Positions 1 to 9,937 of a DNA stretch of 64,000 nucleotides are shown here, in pieces. A program made the translations under genes and the position numbers. Position 1 is the first letter of the stretch. Every line of letters starts with the position of its first letter. The DNA comes from Rhizobium terricola (GTDB lineage Bacteria; Pseudomonadota; Alphaproteobacteria; Rhizobiales; Rhizobiaceae). The notes beneath the pieces are model-generated. The model was not told where the DNA came from. It did not search any database and worked only from the letters and a program-made list of their open reading frames with translations. The stretch spans positions 206,758 to 270,757 of the forward strand of contig NZ_JABBGK010000002.1 of NCBI RefSeq assembly GCF_012927355.1. The letters run 5' to 3'.

Positions 1-1
1 C

Positions 2-367
2 AAGGACCAGATCTCGCGTTCGTCCGGCCAGGTACAGAACGGCGTACAGCTGGTCGGCGAAGCCGGCGAGGCCCTGAAGCGCATCTCCGACCAGATCAAG
101 GCGGCGAGCGAAATCGTCACCAAGATCGCTCATTCGGCGACCGAACAGGACACCACGCTGCGCTCGATCTCCTCGTCGATGAACCAGCTCGACGCGGCAA
201 CCCAGCACAATGCGGCGATGGCCGAGGAAACCACGGCGTCCGCCGAGGCGCTGGCCAACGACACCGAGGAACTCCTGAACCTCATCCGCGGCTTCCGCGT
301 CTCCGGCACCGGTGCCCAGTCCGCCTCGCTCAGCGGAATGGCCCAGCGCATGCGCATGGCCGGCTGA
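2..367 (+). CDS. Methyl-accepting chemotaxis protein, C-terminal fragment (5' end outside window)
   Basis: The open frame enters from the window edge and ends in TGA at 365-367. It encodes the descending helix of an MCP signalling domain, the cytoplasmic coiled coil that docks CheA/CheW. The visible residues ([18 protein letters not shown], then [15 protein letters not shown] and [17 protein letters not shown]) match the end of the next gene almost position by position, so the two are tandem paralogues. The ligand-binding part lies outside the window, so the stimulus is unknown. No C-terminal CheR-tethering pentapeptide (NWETF type) is present; the tail ends GMAQRMRMAG. Confidence in the family is high. 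Confidence 0.93.
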   Translation, partial: KDQISRSSGQVQNGVQLVGEAGEALKRISDQIKAASEIVTKIAHSATEQDTTLRSISSSMNQLDAATQHNAAMAEETTASAEALANDTEELLNLIRGFRVSGTGAQSASLSGMAQRMRMAG

Positions 368-395
368 GACAGGCAGCCCCAACAATTGACACAAA

Positions 396-421
396 GGCCG
401 CCGGGGGAGACCCCGGCGGCC
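396..421 (+). terminator. Hairpin downstream of the first chemoreceptor gene
   Basis: An 11-bp perfect stem (GGCCGCCGGGG at 396-406 with its complement at 411-421) closes a GAGA tetraloop 28 bp after the stop codon. The sequence behind it is AT-rich but lacks a clean T run, so it may be a weak intrinsic terminator or an mRNA end stabiliser. Confidence 0.6.
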
Positions 422-2558
<2,137 letters not shown>

Positions 2559-2580
2559 CGCGGGCATTCGCCACCAAAAC

Positions 2581-2612
2581 GAAAGCCGCCGGGATCGCTC
2601 CCGGCGGCTTTC
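2581..2612 (+). terminator. Rho-independent terminator after the chemoreceptor gene
   Basis: A 14-bp perfect stem (GAAAGCCGCCGGGA at 2581-2594 pairing with 2599-2612) encloses a 4-nt loop, followed by a T-rich stretch. It lies 22 bp after the receptor stop and separates it from the convergent DMSP operon. Confidence 0.85.
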
Positions 2613-2639
2613 TTGTTTCTGCCCTTGGCGTTGCCCGTA

Positions 2640-3281
2640 TCAGGAGAAGACCATGCCCGGCGCAGCCAGGCGTTCAGCGGGGCCGATCCAAGCCCAGGCC
2701 AGCAGACATGGATTGTCAGGACCCGTTGTGATGCGATGCTCGTTTCCGGGCGGGTTAAAGACCAGGCAGCCCGGCGCATGGACGCCGAAATCGTTCTGCG
2801 ACCAGTCACCGGCGACCGAGATATAGCTCTCCTCGATGTCGCGATGGCTGTGCTGCGGATAGACGGTGTCGGGCGCGAACAGCACGAAGCCGAGGATCAG
2901 GCCGTCGGCCCTGACCGGCCCCTGCGGTCCGAGGATCTCGCAATAGGCATAGTTAGGCGCCAGAGCCGCGGGCACTTCCGCATAGCCGTATTCCCAGGTC
3001 AATCCGTCGCGAACCCTTGCGAGGGCGTCGCTTAAGCCCGCCATCGTGTTGCGGGAGCCGAGATCGAGTGCTCTTGGGAGATGGGCGGTGACCGGCCGCG
3101 TCTCGGGCGTCCGCGGAAGGACCTCCGGATCTTCCGCGAGCACGGCATCAAGCGTATCGACGACCCGCCGCAGATGGCGACGGATCGGCTCGCTGCCGCC
3201 GCACGGGGCGTTGCGATAGAGCGTGTGGAATTCCCGGACGAGATAGCGCCAATCGGGTGCATCGGAGAGGTGTTGCCGCAT
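2640..3281 (-). CDS. dddL: Cupin-type DMSP lyase family protein (DddL-like)
   Basis: Predicted to cleave dimethylsulfoniopropionate to dimethyl sulfide and acrylate. The 213-residue protein has a helical N-terminal half and a C-terminal cupin barrel. The metal-binding pattern is readable as H144-x-H146-x3-E150-E-x-Y153 (YPQHSHRDIEESY) plus H182 in GNEHRI, the layout of the bacterial cupin DMSP lyases. The ATG at 3281 sits 8 bp after the acuI stop, so the two genes are almost certainly co-transcribed. Gene order acuR-acuI-lyase is the same as the Rhodobacter sphaeroides acuR-acuI-dddL operon. The size is close to DddL, but I cannot separate DddL from DddQ or DddW subclasses with certainty by eye. 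Confidence 0.82.
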   Translation of the reverse strand: MRQHLSDAPDWRYLVREFHTLYRNAPCGGSEPIRRHLRRVVDTLDAVLAEDPEVLPRTPETRPVTAHLPRALDLGSRNTMAGLSDALARVRDGLTWEYGYAEVPAALAPNYAYCEILGPQGPVRADGLILGFVLFAPDTVYPQHSHRDIEESYISVAGDWSQNDFGVHAPGCLVFNPPGNEHRITTGPDNPCLLAWAWIGPAERLAAPGMVFS

Positions 3282-3289
3282 CGCGCGCC

Positions 3290-4282
3290 TCAGCCGAGCG
3301 CCGGATTGATCGGCACGATGACACGGCCGCGCACCTTGCCCTCGAGGAAGGACGGCGCGATGGCGATGACCTCTTCGAGCGGCAGCTCCGCGGTCATCGC
3401 CTCCAGCCTGGTGAAATCGAGTGCACGCGCCAGCCGCTGCCAGGCGACGATGCGCTCTGAGGTCGGGCACATCACGCTGTCGACACCCGCCAGCGTCACA
3501 CCGCGCAGGATGAACGGGGCGACCGTGGTGGGCAGATCCATGCCGCCGGCGAGGCCACAGGCGGCAACCGTGCCGCGGTAGCGCGTGGCGGCCAGTACAT
3601 TGGCGAGCACCACACCGCCGACCACGTCGATCGCCCCGGCGAACCGCTCCCTGGCCAGGGGCTTGCCCGGCTGGGAGAGCTCCGCCCTGTCGATGATGGT
3701 GCGGGCGCCGAGCCCCGTCAGGTAATCCGCCTCGGCGACACGGCCGGTCACGGCGCTGACGTTGTAGCCGAGGGCGGCCAGAAGGGCGACGGCGACGCTG
3801 CCGACACCACCGGCTGCACCGGTCACCACGACCTCGCCGCTGTCCGGCATCACGCCATGCCGCTCCAACGCCATGACGCAGAGCATCGCCGTATAGCCGG
3901 CCGTTCCGATCGCCATGGCCTGGCGCAGGCTGATGCCTTCCGGCAGCGGCACCAGCCATTCTCCCCGGACGCGCGCCTTGCCGGCGAGGCCACCCCAGTG
4001 TTTTTCACCGACGCCCCAGCCATTCAGCACGACCCGGTCACCGGGTTTGAAGGCAGGATTGCTGCTCTCGGCCACGACGCCGGAGAAGTCGACGCCCGGC
4101 ACCATGGGGAAACTGCGCACCACCGGCGAAGCCCCGGTCATGGCAAGGGCATCCTTGTAGTTGAGCGTCGACCAGGCGACGTCGACCAGGACGTCGCCTT
4201 CCGGCAGTTGATCCCCGGCGATCGGAACGAGGCGGACGGTCTGTCCGGCCTCGGTTTTGTCAATGACGATTGCATCGAACAT
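3290..4282 (-). CDS. acuI: Acryloyl-CoA reductase (NADPH), AcuI/YhdH family
   Basis: A 330-residue medium-chain dehydrogenase/reductase that reduces toxic acryloyl-CoA to propionyl-CoA. The AcuI/YhdH signature is clear: N-terminal [28 protein letters not shown], and the nucleotide-binding [15 protein letters not shown] around residues 150-165. No structural-zinc cysteine cluster is present, as expected for this subfamily. It lies between a TetR regulator (gap 15 bp) and a DMSP lyase (gap 8 bp) on the same strand, so its job here is detoxification of acrylate made by the lyase. Family confidence is high and pathway confidence rests on the neighbours. Confidence 0.93.
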   Translation of the reverse strand: MFDAIVIDKTEAGQTVRLVPIAGDQLPEGDVLVDVAWSTLNYKDALAMTGASPVVRSFPMVPGVDFSGVVAESSNPAFKPGDRVVLNGWGVGEKHWGGLAGKARVRGEWLVPLPEGISLRQAMAIGTAGYTAMLCVMALERHGVMPDSGEVVVTGAAGGVGSVAVALLAALGYNVSAVTGRVAEADYLTGLGARTIIDRAELSQPGKPLARERFAGAIDVVGGVVLANVLAATRYRGTVAACGLAGGMDLPTTVAPFILRGVTLAGVDSVMCPTSERIVAWQRLARALDFTRLEAMTAELPLEEVIAIAPSFLEGKVRGRVIVPINPALG

Positions 4283-4297
4283 GGCGGTCTCCCGGTT

Positions 4298-4963
4298 TCA
4301 GGTCAGTAGGGCAAAGAAGCCTTCGGCGAAGGTCGAAAGGGGATCGGCGCGGCGCTCCAGCTTGGCGCGCAGGACCGCGCCCTCCCAGCCGATCCAGAAG
4401 AAGGCGGCGAGAGCCGCCGTATCGTGGTGCGGGGCAATTTCGCCGGCTGCCTGCGCGGCCTGCAGGCACGCGGCGGTGCGGCTCTGCCAGTCGCCCAGCG
4501 CATCCGTCAGCTGGCTTCGATAGGCTTCCGGCAGGGCGCCCATTTCCTGGCCGAGATTGCCGATGAGGCAGCCGCGACGGAACTCGTGGCGGGCCATGCC
4601 TGCCTCGGCGTCGGCGACGAAGGCGCGCAGGCGATCGAGGGGTGTGAGGCTCTCATCCTGAAACCAGCGGTCAAGCTTGGCTGCGAAGAACGCGTGATAG
4701 GCGGAGATCAGCTGGCTGCCAAAATCGGCCTTGCCCTTGAAGTAGTGATAGAAGCTGCCCTTCGGCACGCCTGCGTGTTCGAGGATCTCGTCGATCCCGA
4801 CCGGCGAATAGCCCTTTTCGGTCAGGAAGATCAGGCCGGCGCGAATCAGCTTCTGCCTTGATGCGGCATCAACCGGATCGCGCGCCGGACGACCACGCTT
4901 CCTTGGCTGGCCCAAGGTCACGGTCGCAACAGCCTGCTTTTCGACGGCGTTCGGAGATGTCAT
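4298..4963 (-). CDS. acuR: TetR-family transcriptional regulator, AcuR-like
   Basis: A 221-residue repressor. After a basic, disordered N-terminus (QPRKRGRPARDP) comes a TetR helix-turn-helix at about residues 34-75 (GYSPVGIDEILEHAGVPKGSF, YHYFKGK), then an all-helical ligand domain. It is the first gene of the acuR-acuI-lyase operon. In Rhodobacter sphaeroides AcuR represses the same operon and is released by acrylate; that mechanism is inferred here from order and sequence type. A perfect inverted repeat begins four bases upstream of its ATG (4963), with no Shine-Dalgarno sequence in its usual place, so autoregulation and possibly leaderless translation are likely. Confidence 0.88.
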   Translation of the reverse strand: MTSPNAVEKQAVATVTLGQPRKRGRPARDPVDAASRQKLIRAGLIFLTEKGYSPVGIDEILEHAGVPKGSFYHYFKGKADFGSQLISAYHAFFAAKLDRWFQDESLTPLDRLRAFVADAEAGMARHEFRRGCLIGNLGQEMGALPEAYRSQLTDALGDWQSRTAACLQAAQAAGEIAPHHDTAALAAFFWIGWEGAVLRAKLERRADPLSTFAEGFFALLT

Positions 4964-4966
4964 GGA

Positions 4967-4996
4967 TATTTAATAGACCAATCCGTCTATTAAATA
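4967..4996 (-). promoter_or_regulatory. AcuR operator candidate and promoter of the acu operon
   Basis: A perfect 12-bp inverted repeat, TATTTAATAGAC at 4967-4978 and GTCTATTAAATA at 4985-4996, with a 6-bp spacer. This is the expected form of a TetR-family operator. On the minus strand, TATTAA (4975-4970) is a good -10 whose predicted start site is the A of the acuR ATG (4963). A weak -35 (TTTATT, 4998-4993) is 17 bp upstream of it. The operator therefore covers the whole core promoter. Confidence 0.8.
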
Positions 4997-5011
4997 AAGC
5001 CCCCTTTCCGC

Positions 5012-5509
5012 CTAGGGGTGCAGCCCGACCAGGCGGCTTTCGAGGTCTTCGACCTCCCGATCTGAGAAGACTTCGATGCCGGCCTGCCGCAGCAGCGCGG
5101 TCGTCACCCCCTCGCCCGGATGACGCTTGCCGGAAAAACTGCCGTCGTAAATGAAGCCCGATCCGCAGGAGGGGCTGCCGTCGATCAGCAGCGCAAAGGT
5201 GCAGCCATTGGCACGGGCGAATTCCACGGCCTTGCGCCCGCCCTCGACAAAGGCGGCCGTGACGTCGGCCCCGGTGTTTTCGATCACGCGGGCGCGACCG
5301 GCAAGGACATCATCGGCGTCCATCGCCTGCTCGATCTCGGCCGGCGGGCGCGGCGTCGGCAGGCCGCCTGCCTGTTCGGGACAGAAAGCGACGAGGCGCC
5401 CCTCCGCCTTCCAACGCTCGATGGCCGGATGATGAAGGGGCTTGCCTTTGCCGTCATAGCGGACCGGACGACCGAGCAGGCAGGCGCTAATGAGGATACG
5501 ATGCGACAT
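5012..5509 (-). CDS. DUF523 family protein
   Basis: A 165-residue conserved protein with the DUF523 signatures: an N-terminal ISACLLGRPVRYDG, FCPEQAGGLPTPR, and the cysteine motif DGSPSCGSGFIYDG, followed by GEGVTTALLRQAGI. Three cysteines (C9 in SACL, and those in FCPE and SPSC) are the family's conserved ones and suggest metal or nucleotide chemistry, but no reaction is established. The start at 5509 (MSHRILIS) is chosen because conservation begins there; the frame can be opened 20 codons further upstream. It is divergent from the small gene at 5612 and sits behind the acu promoter on the same strand. Confidence 0.85.
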   Translation of the reverse strand: MSHRILISACLLGRPVRYDGKGKPLHHPAIERWKAEGRLVAFCPEQAGGLPTPRPPAEIEQAMDADDVLAGRARVIENTGADVTAAFVEGGRKAVEFARANGCTFALLIDGSPSCGSGFIYDGSFSGKRHPGEGVTTALLRQAGIEVFSDREVEDLESRLVGLHP

Positions 5510-5611
5510 GCCGACCTTTCTAATCCGGCGGATGCGCCGAGGCCAGCGGCTTGACTCCAGCACCCGCATCTATCATTTTTACCTATGTACCAAGATACCA
5601 ACGAGCCTATC

Positions 5612-5878
5612 ATGCCCCACTCCGCATCCGTTCCGGTCGAACGCATCCAGACCGGCGTCCGCCTGGAAAAGCGCCTGATCAAGGTCCTCAAGGGCCTTGC
5701 CGAGCACAAGGATATGACCCTCGGCGACCTCATCGAGGGAATTCTGCTGCACAGCTTCGAAGGCAAAAACCCTTTTTCCGAGGAGACGCTCGACGTCATT
5801 CGCCGTCTCAGCGCCATCTATGGTCTCGACCTTACGGCCGAGCACAGCCACCGGCTCACGGATCGGCGGGGAGAATAG
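5612..5878 (+). CDS. Small conserved hypothetical protein, possible ribbon-helix-helix fold
   Basis: An 88-residue protein (97 if it begins at the upstream ATG at 5585). The segment VERIQTGVRLEKRLIKVLK followed by GLAEHKDMTLGDLIEGILLH reads like a short beta strand and two helices of an Arc/CopG ribbon-helix-helix domain, which would make it a DNA binder. This is a pattern impression rather than a family match. It is followed after 54 bp by an SRPBCC protein on the same strand. No clear Shine-Dalgarno decides between the two starts. Confidence 0.6.
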   Translation: MPHSASVPVERIQTGVRLEKRLIKVLKGLAEHKDMTLGDLIEGILLHSFEGKNPFSEETLDVIRRLSAIYGLDLTAEHSHRLTDRRGE

Positions 5879-5932
5879 AGCCGATGCCAATCCTGGTCCT
5901 TGAACATTCAATCTTCAAAAGGACAGGACACC

Positions 5933-6373
5933 ATGTTCCAGAGTTTTCATCAGGATCAACGCCACACCATCCATCTTCCCGGCACACCGAAACGCTGCTT
6001 CGGCTTCTTCACGCCCGAAGGAGAACGTCTGTGGGTCGACGACTGGTCGCCCGCGTATTTCCACCGGACTATCGCAGTTTCACTCGAAGGAACTGTCTTT
6101 TCGACCGGCCACGACGGAGAAATGACGATCTGGGTCGTTGCAGACCACGACCCAGATGACCATCGGATACGCTACAGCCGGATCTCGCCCGGGGTCCGCG
6201 CCGTGCTTGTCGACGTGCATTGCCGACCGGAGGAGAACGGAACCGCGGTGGAGATCCGCTACCGATCGACGGGCTTGAGCCCGACCGGCAACGCCGTGAT
6301 CGAGGCTATGTCCGGGCCGGCCTTTCCAGCGATGATCGAGGCGTGGAAGCATCGTATTCTGCCGCTTCTCTGA
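5933..6373 (+). CDS. SRPBCC-family hypothetical protein
   Basis: A 146-residue soluble protein whose ending (VEIRYRSTGLSPTGNAVIEA, then FPAMIEAWKHRI) and its strand-rich middle are typical of START/Bet v1-like SRPBCC hydrophobic-ligand proteins. The ATG at 5933 is preferred over one at 5900 because AAAAGGACAGG lies just upstream at a normal distance. The ligand is unknown. A strong hairpin follows the stop, so the unit ends here. Confidence 0.65.
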   Translation: MFQSFHQDQRHTIHLPGTPKRCFGFFTPEGERLWVDDWSPAYFHRTIAVSLEGTVFSTGHDGEMTIWVVADHDPDDHRIRYSRISPGVRAVLVDVHCRPEENGTAVEIRYRSTGLSPTGNAVIEAMSGPAFPAMIEAWKHRILPLL

Positions 6374-6380
6374 CGCGTTC

Positions 6381-6411
6381 GGTTCGGCCGGCACCTTTGT
6401 CCGGCCGAACC
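6381..6411 (+). terminator. Hairpin terminator after the SRPBCC gene
   Basis: An 11-bp perfect stem (GGTTCGGCCGG at 6381-6391 with 6401-6411) with a 9-nt loop begins 8 bp after the stop codon. The following T run is weak (TACCTTTG). Confidence 0.6.
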
Positions 6412-6489
6412 TACCTTTGCAGGAGCCGCCACGCCCCGCGGCGGTTTCACAGGCGAAAACGCGGGACGCGGGGGGCACCGCCAATTTAT

Positions 6490-6544
6490 TCAACCAAACG
6501 GTTGACTAATCCCTCCCAATCGATATATTCAACCACATGGTTGA
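6490..6544 (+). promoter_or_regulatory. Promoter of arsR with two ArsR-type operators
   Basis: Two copies of the palindrome TCAACC-N4-GGTTGA lie at 6490-6505 and 6529-6544. Between and within them is a near-consensus sigma-70 promoter: TTGACT at 6502-6507, 16-bp spacer, TATATT at 6524-6529. Its predicted start site is about 6536-6537, which is the A of the arsR ATG (6537-6539). One operator covers the -35 and the other covers the end of the -10, the start site and the start codon. No Shine-Dalgarno sequence is seen. Confidence 0.85.
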
Positions 6545-6905
6545 TTATAGCTCATCAGAACTGGACGCCGTCTTTCACGCCCTTGGCGACACCACGCGCC
6601 GGCAAATGCTGCGCGACCTCTCCCGGGGCGAGCGGACCGTGAGCCAGCTTGCGGAGCCCTTCGACATGTCGCTCGCCGCGGCATCCAAGCACATCAAGGT
6701 GCTCGAAGCCGCAGGGCTGGTCCGCCGCGAAATTCTCGGGCGTACGCATCTCTGCCGGCTCGCGCCGGCGCCGATCGCCGCCGCCCATGACTGGCTGCGC
6801 CAGTACGAACAATTCTGGACGAGCCGCCTCGACGTGCTCCAACAGCTGATCCGCGCGGAAGACGCCGCAAAGAACCAAGATCCGGGAGAAGGAGAAAAGC
6901 GATGA
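6537..6905 (+). CDS. ArsR/SmtB-family winged-helix regulator
   Basis: A 122-residue winged-helix repressor: FHALGDTTRRQMLRDLS, then the recognition helix region SLAAASKHIKVLEAAGLVRRE and the wing GRTHLCRLAP. It lacks the CxC metal site of classical ArsR, so it belongs to the subgroup usually paired with AHSA1/SRPBCC proteins rather than to metal sensors. Its stop overlaps the start of the SRPBCC gene by ATGA, so the two are translationally coupled. The start codon lies inside an operator-like palindrome, which suggests tight autorepression. The effector is unknown. Confidence 0.9.
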   Translation: MVDYSSSELDAVFHALGDTTRRQMLRDLSRGERTVSQLAEPFDMSLAAASKHIKVLEAAGLVRREILGRTHLCRLAPAPIAAAHDWLRQYEQFWTSRLDVLQQLIRAEDAAKNQDPGEGEKR

Positions 6906-7438
6906 ACGACATGGCAGTCCGCAATGACTACGGCACCCTTTCCGATCCGACGACACTGATGATCCGGCGCGTGCTGCCGGGGCCGATCGAGCGCATCTGG
7001 TCCTATCTGACGGACAGCGAGCTGCGCGCCAAATGGTTGGCCTCGGGCGACATGCGGCTTGCCGCCGGGGAAAGCTTCGAACTCACGTGGCGAAACGATC
7101 GCCTTGCCGACGGGCCGGCGACCCCACGTCCCGAAGGTTTTGGTGAGGAGCACAGCATGAAGAGCCGGATCGTCGAGGTCGAGCCGCCACGCAGGCTCGT
7201 CTTCACCTGGGGCGAGCAGGCGGAGGTGACCTTCACCCTGATCGAGAAGGGCAGCGAGGTCATCCTGACCGTGACCCACCGCCGCGTTGCCGATCGCGCC
7301 GTGCTGCTGATGGTCTCGGCTGGCTGGCATGCCCATCTCGACGTGCTTGCCGCCGTCGTCGCCGGTAAACCTCGTCCCGACTTCTGGGCACGCTGGGCCC
7401 ACCTCAAGACGGAATACGAAACACTGCTGCCGGCGTGA
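6902..7438 (+). CDS. SRPBCC domain protein, AHSA1-like
   Basis: A 178-residue member of the activator-of-Hsp90-ATPase-homology group of SRPBCC proteins (IRRVLPGPIERIWSYLTDSE; RAKWLASGDM; VEPPRRLVFTWG; SAGWHAHLDVLAAV). Such proteins form a helix-grip cavity for small hydrophobic ligands. It overlaps the arsR stop by four bases. ArsR-SRPBCC pairs are widespread, and the SRPBCC partner is thought to act in stress or xenobiotic response, but no substrate can be inferred. Confidence 0.88.
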   Translation: MNDMAVRNDYGTLSDPTTLMIRRVLPGPIERIWSYLTDSELRAKWLASGDMRLAAGESFELTWRNDRLADGPATPRPEGFGEEHSMKSRIVEVEPPRRLVFTWGEQAEVTFTLIEKGSEVILTVTHRRVADRAVLLMVSAGWHAHLDVLAAVVAGKPRPDFWARWAHLKTEYETLLPA

Positions 7439-7461
7439 AGCGAAGCTGCCCCCAAATGCAG

Positions 7462-7490
7462 AAAAGGCCCGGTCGAGACCGGGCCTTTTT
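7462..7490. terminator. Bidirectional Rho-independent terminator
   Basis: The stem AAAAGGCCCGG pairs with CCGGGCCTTTT across a 6-nt loop, with an A run on the left and a T run on the right. It serves the arsR-SRPBCC unit from the left and glyS (minus strand, ending at 7497) from the right. Confidence 0.85.
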
Positions 7491-7496
7491 CTTGGG

Positions 7497-9710
7497 TCAG
7501 CCAGTGATCTTGGAGAAGTCCGCGACCGCTCCGGTCGCCTCGCGGATCGCCTTCAGGAGCGCCAGACGATTGGCGCGGATGGCCGCGTCGTCGTCATTGA
7601 CCAGCACGTCCTCGAAGAAGGTGTCGACCGGCGCGCGCAGCTTCGACAGGGCCTGCATGGCGGAGCGGAAATCCTCCCCGGCCACGGCGTCGGCGGCAGC
7701 CTTGGTCGCTTCGGTGACGGCGGCGAAGAGGTTGCGCTCGGCATCGAGCTTGAAGAGCGCATCCGAGACGCCGTCGGCGACGACGGTGCCCTTCTTCTCC
7801 TCAGCGGCGAGCAGCTGCGTTGCGCGCTTGGTGCCGGCGAGCAGGTTGATGCCGTCTTCCGAGGTGATGAAGGCAGTCAACGCCTCGACCCGGCGGGCGA
7901 CCATCAGGAGGTCGTCGGCCTCAGGCGTCAGCACGGCATCGATCAGGTCATGCCGGGCACCCTGGTCGCGCAGATAGACTTTCAGGCGGTCGTGGAAGAA
8001 GGAGACGAGGTCGGGAACCGCGGCCAAGTAAGATCCACTGAGCCCTGCCGGGTTCTCGGCATTCAACATCATTCCACTCTGAAGCAACTCGGAAAGTGGG
8101 AGGCGGATCCCCTTCTCCAAGATCATCCGCACCACACCCAGCGCCGCGCGGCGCAGAGCATAGGGGTCCTTGGAGCCGGTCGGCTTTTCGTCGATGGCCC
8201 AGAAGCCGGTCAGCGTATCCAGCTTGTCAGCGAGCGCCACCGTCAGGCCGACCTTGTCTTCCGGCAGACGGTCGGATGGGCCGTTCGGCTTCCAGTGATC
8301 CTCGATCGCCGCGGCAACGGAGGCGTCTTCGCCCTGGAGAGCCGCATAGCGGCGGCCCATCAGGCCCTGCAGTTCCGGGAACTCGCCGACAGCCTCGGTG
8401 CGCAGATCGGCCTTGGCGAGCACCACGGCGCGATCGACGAGCTTCTCGTCAGCGCCGACAACCGGTGCCAGTTCCTTCGCCAGCGCGCGGATGCGCGCAA
8501 CGCGCTCGCCTTGCGTGCCCAGCTTGGCATGGAAGGTGACGTTGAGCGCATCGAGCTTGGCCATGCGCTGGTCGAGCGGCTTTTTCAGATCGAGGCCGAA
8601 CTTTTCAGCGGAAGCCTTTAGAGTATCCAGATCCGGCAGGTCACCCTGGTCGCGAGTCCAGAAATGTTTTGCGTCCGAGAGACGGGCGCGCACGACCTTG
8701 CCGTTGCCGTGGATGATTTCCTTGCCGCCATCCTTCGCCTCGATGTTGGATATGAGAACGAAGTGGTTCGACAGGCCTTCGGTCGCGCCATGCGGGCGCG
8801 TCACGAAGCACTTCTGGTTGGTCTTGATGGTCAGCCGGATGATCTCGGCCGGGATCGACAGGTAGTCCTGTTCGAAGGTGCCGAGCAGCACGTGCGGATA
8901 TTCGACGAGACCGGAGACCTCTTCCAGCAATCCCTCGTCCTCGACGAGGTCGAGGCCGTTGGCGAAGGCGAGATTGGCGGCGTCCTGGGCGATGATCTGC
9001 TTGCGGCGCTCGGCATCGAGGATGACCTTGGCCTTTTCGAGGCTCGCGACATAGTCGTCGAAGCGACGGACGGTGATGGCGGCCGGCGCATGGAAGCGGT
9101 GGCCATAGGTCACGTTGCCGGCGACGATGCCGTCGATCTCGAAGGGAATGACGACGGTTTCGTCATGGTCGGTACCGAAGGTGCAGACGATCGACTGCAG
9201 CGGGCGAACCCAGCGCAGCACTTCCGGGCCACGGCCTTCAATGCCGGCATAGGTCATGCCCTTCGGCATGGATGCGGCGCCCGAGCGCATCGGCTTCGGC
9301 CAGGGGAAGGTGCGGATGATGACCGGCATCACGTCGGCGACGATCTCTTCCGCCGCACGGCCCGGCTTGTCGAGATAGGCAATGTAGAAATCGCCCTTCT
9401 TCGGATCGGTCTTGATCACTGCCTGGTCGATCGAGGTCAGTCCCGCGCCGCGCAGGAAGCCGTCGATGGCACCCTGTGGCGCGCTGACGCTCGGCCCCTT
9501 CTTCTCTTCGCGAATGTCCGCAGAACGGGCCGACAGCCCGCGAATGTCGAGCGTGAGCCGGCGCGGCGTCCAGTATTCGCGCGCACCCTCATAGGTCAGA
9601 CCCGCATCGACCAGCGCATCGGTGACGAGCTTCTTCAGGTCGCCGGCAGCCTTGCGCTGCATGCGGGCCGGGATTTCCTCGGAGCGGAGTTCGAGCAGAA
9701 GATCAGGCAT
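7497..9710 (-). CDS. glyS: Glycyl-tRNA synthetase beta subunit
   Basis: The 737-residue beta chain of the heterotetrameric (alpha2beta2) glycyl-tRNA synthetase, which binds tRNA(Gly) while the alpha subunit (glyQ, 13830-14789) activates glycine. Diagnostic features: [15 protein letters not shown] at the start, [22 protein letters not shown], and the C-terminal [17 protein letters not shown]-like segment of the family. The ATG at 9710 (MPDLLLELR) is chosen over one five codons upstream because family conservation begins there. It is the last gene of glyQ-lemA-aroA-DUF2207-glyS; a 227-bp gap with palindromic repeats lies upstream. Confidence 0.97.
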   Translation of the reverse strand: MPDLLLELRSEEIPARMQRKAAGDLKKLVTDALVDAGLTYEGAREYWTPRRLTLDIRGLSARSADIREEKKGPSVSAPQGAIDGFLRGAGLTSIDQAVIKTDPKKGDFYIAYLDKPGRAAEEIVADVMPVIIRTFPWPKPMRSGAASMPKGMTYAGIEGRGPEVLRWVRPLQSIVCTFGTDHDETVVIPFEIDGIVAGNVTYGHRFHAPAAITVRRFDDYVASLEKAKVILDAERRKQIIAQDAANLAFANGLDLVEDEGLLEEVSGLVEYPHVLLGTFEQDYLSIPAEIIRLTIKTNQKCFVTRPHGATEGLSNHFVLISNIEAKDGGKEIIHGNGKVVRARLSDAKHFWTRDQGDLPDLDTLKASAEKFGLDLKKPLDQRMAKLDALNVTFHAKLGTQGERVARIRALAKELAPVVGADEKLVDRAVVLAKADLRTEAVGEFPELQGLMGRRYAALQGEDASVAAAIEDHWKPNGPSDRLPEDKVGLTVALADKLDTLTGFWAIDEKPTGSKDPYALRRAALGVVRMILEKGIRLPLSELLQSGMMLNAENPAGLSGSYLAAVPDLVSFFHDRLKVYLRDQGARHDLIDAVLTPEADDLLMVARRVEALTAFITSEDGINLLAGTKRATQLLAAEEKKGTVVADGVSDALFKLDAERNLFAAVTEATKAAADAVAGEDFRSAMQALSKLRAPVDTFFEDVLVNDDDAAIRANRLALLKAIREATGAVADFSKITG

Positions 9711-9724
9711 GTTCTCTTTCCTCA

Positions 9725-9743
9725 CCCTCCTGCGGCAGGAGGG
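9725..9743. repeat. Short GC-rich palindrome upstream of glyS
   Basis: CCCTCCTGC/GCAGGAGGG arms form an almost loopless hairpin, followed at 9746-9757 by a second small one (GGACC-GT-GGTCC). Together with the element at 9866-9912 this resembles the palindromic intergenic repeats common in Rhizobiaceae; family membership was not verified. Confidence 0.5.
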
Positions 9744-9865
9744 GTGGACCGTGGTCCGGGGTGGGGTAACAAAAAGCTAGCTCCTGCTAGCAAAATTTGC
9801 CCCGTTCGCACAATCGCGAATTTGGCATGGAGTATCGGGCGGAGAACGAAGACAAGCATAAAGAT

Positions 9866-9912
9866 CACCCCCACCCGCCGCTTTGCGGCGACCTCCCCCT
9901 CAAGGGGGAGGT
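9866..9912. repeat. Tandem-hairpin intergenic repeat element
   Basis: Two adjacent hairpins: CGCCGC-TTT-GCGGCG (9876-9890) and ACCTCCCCCT-CA-AGGGGGAGGT (9891-9912), preceded by CACCCCCACC. The layout looks like a RIME/REP-type element of rhizobial genomes. It lies just downstream of the DUF2207 stop and may act as transcript 3' end or attenuator before glyS. Confidence 0.6.
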
Positions 9913-9937
9913 GCGTTTCATCCAGCAGCGTCCGTCC

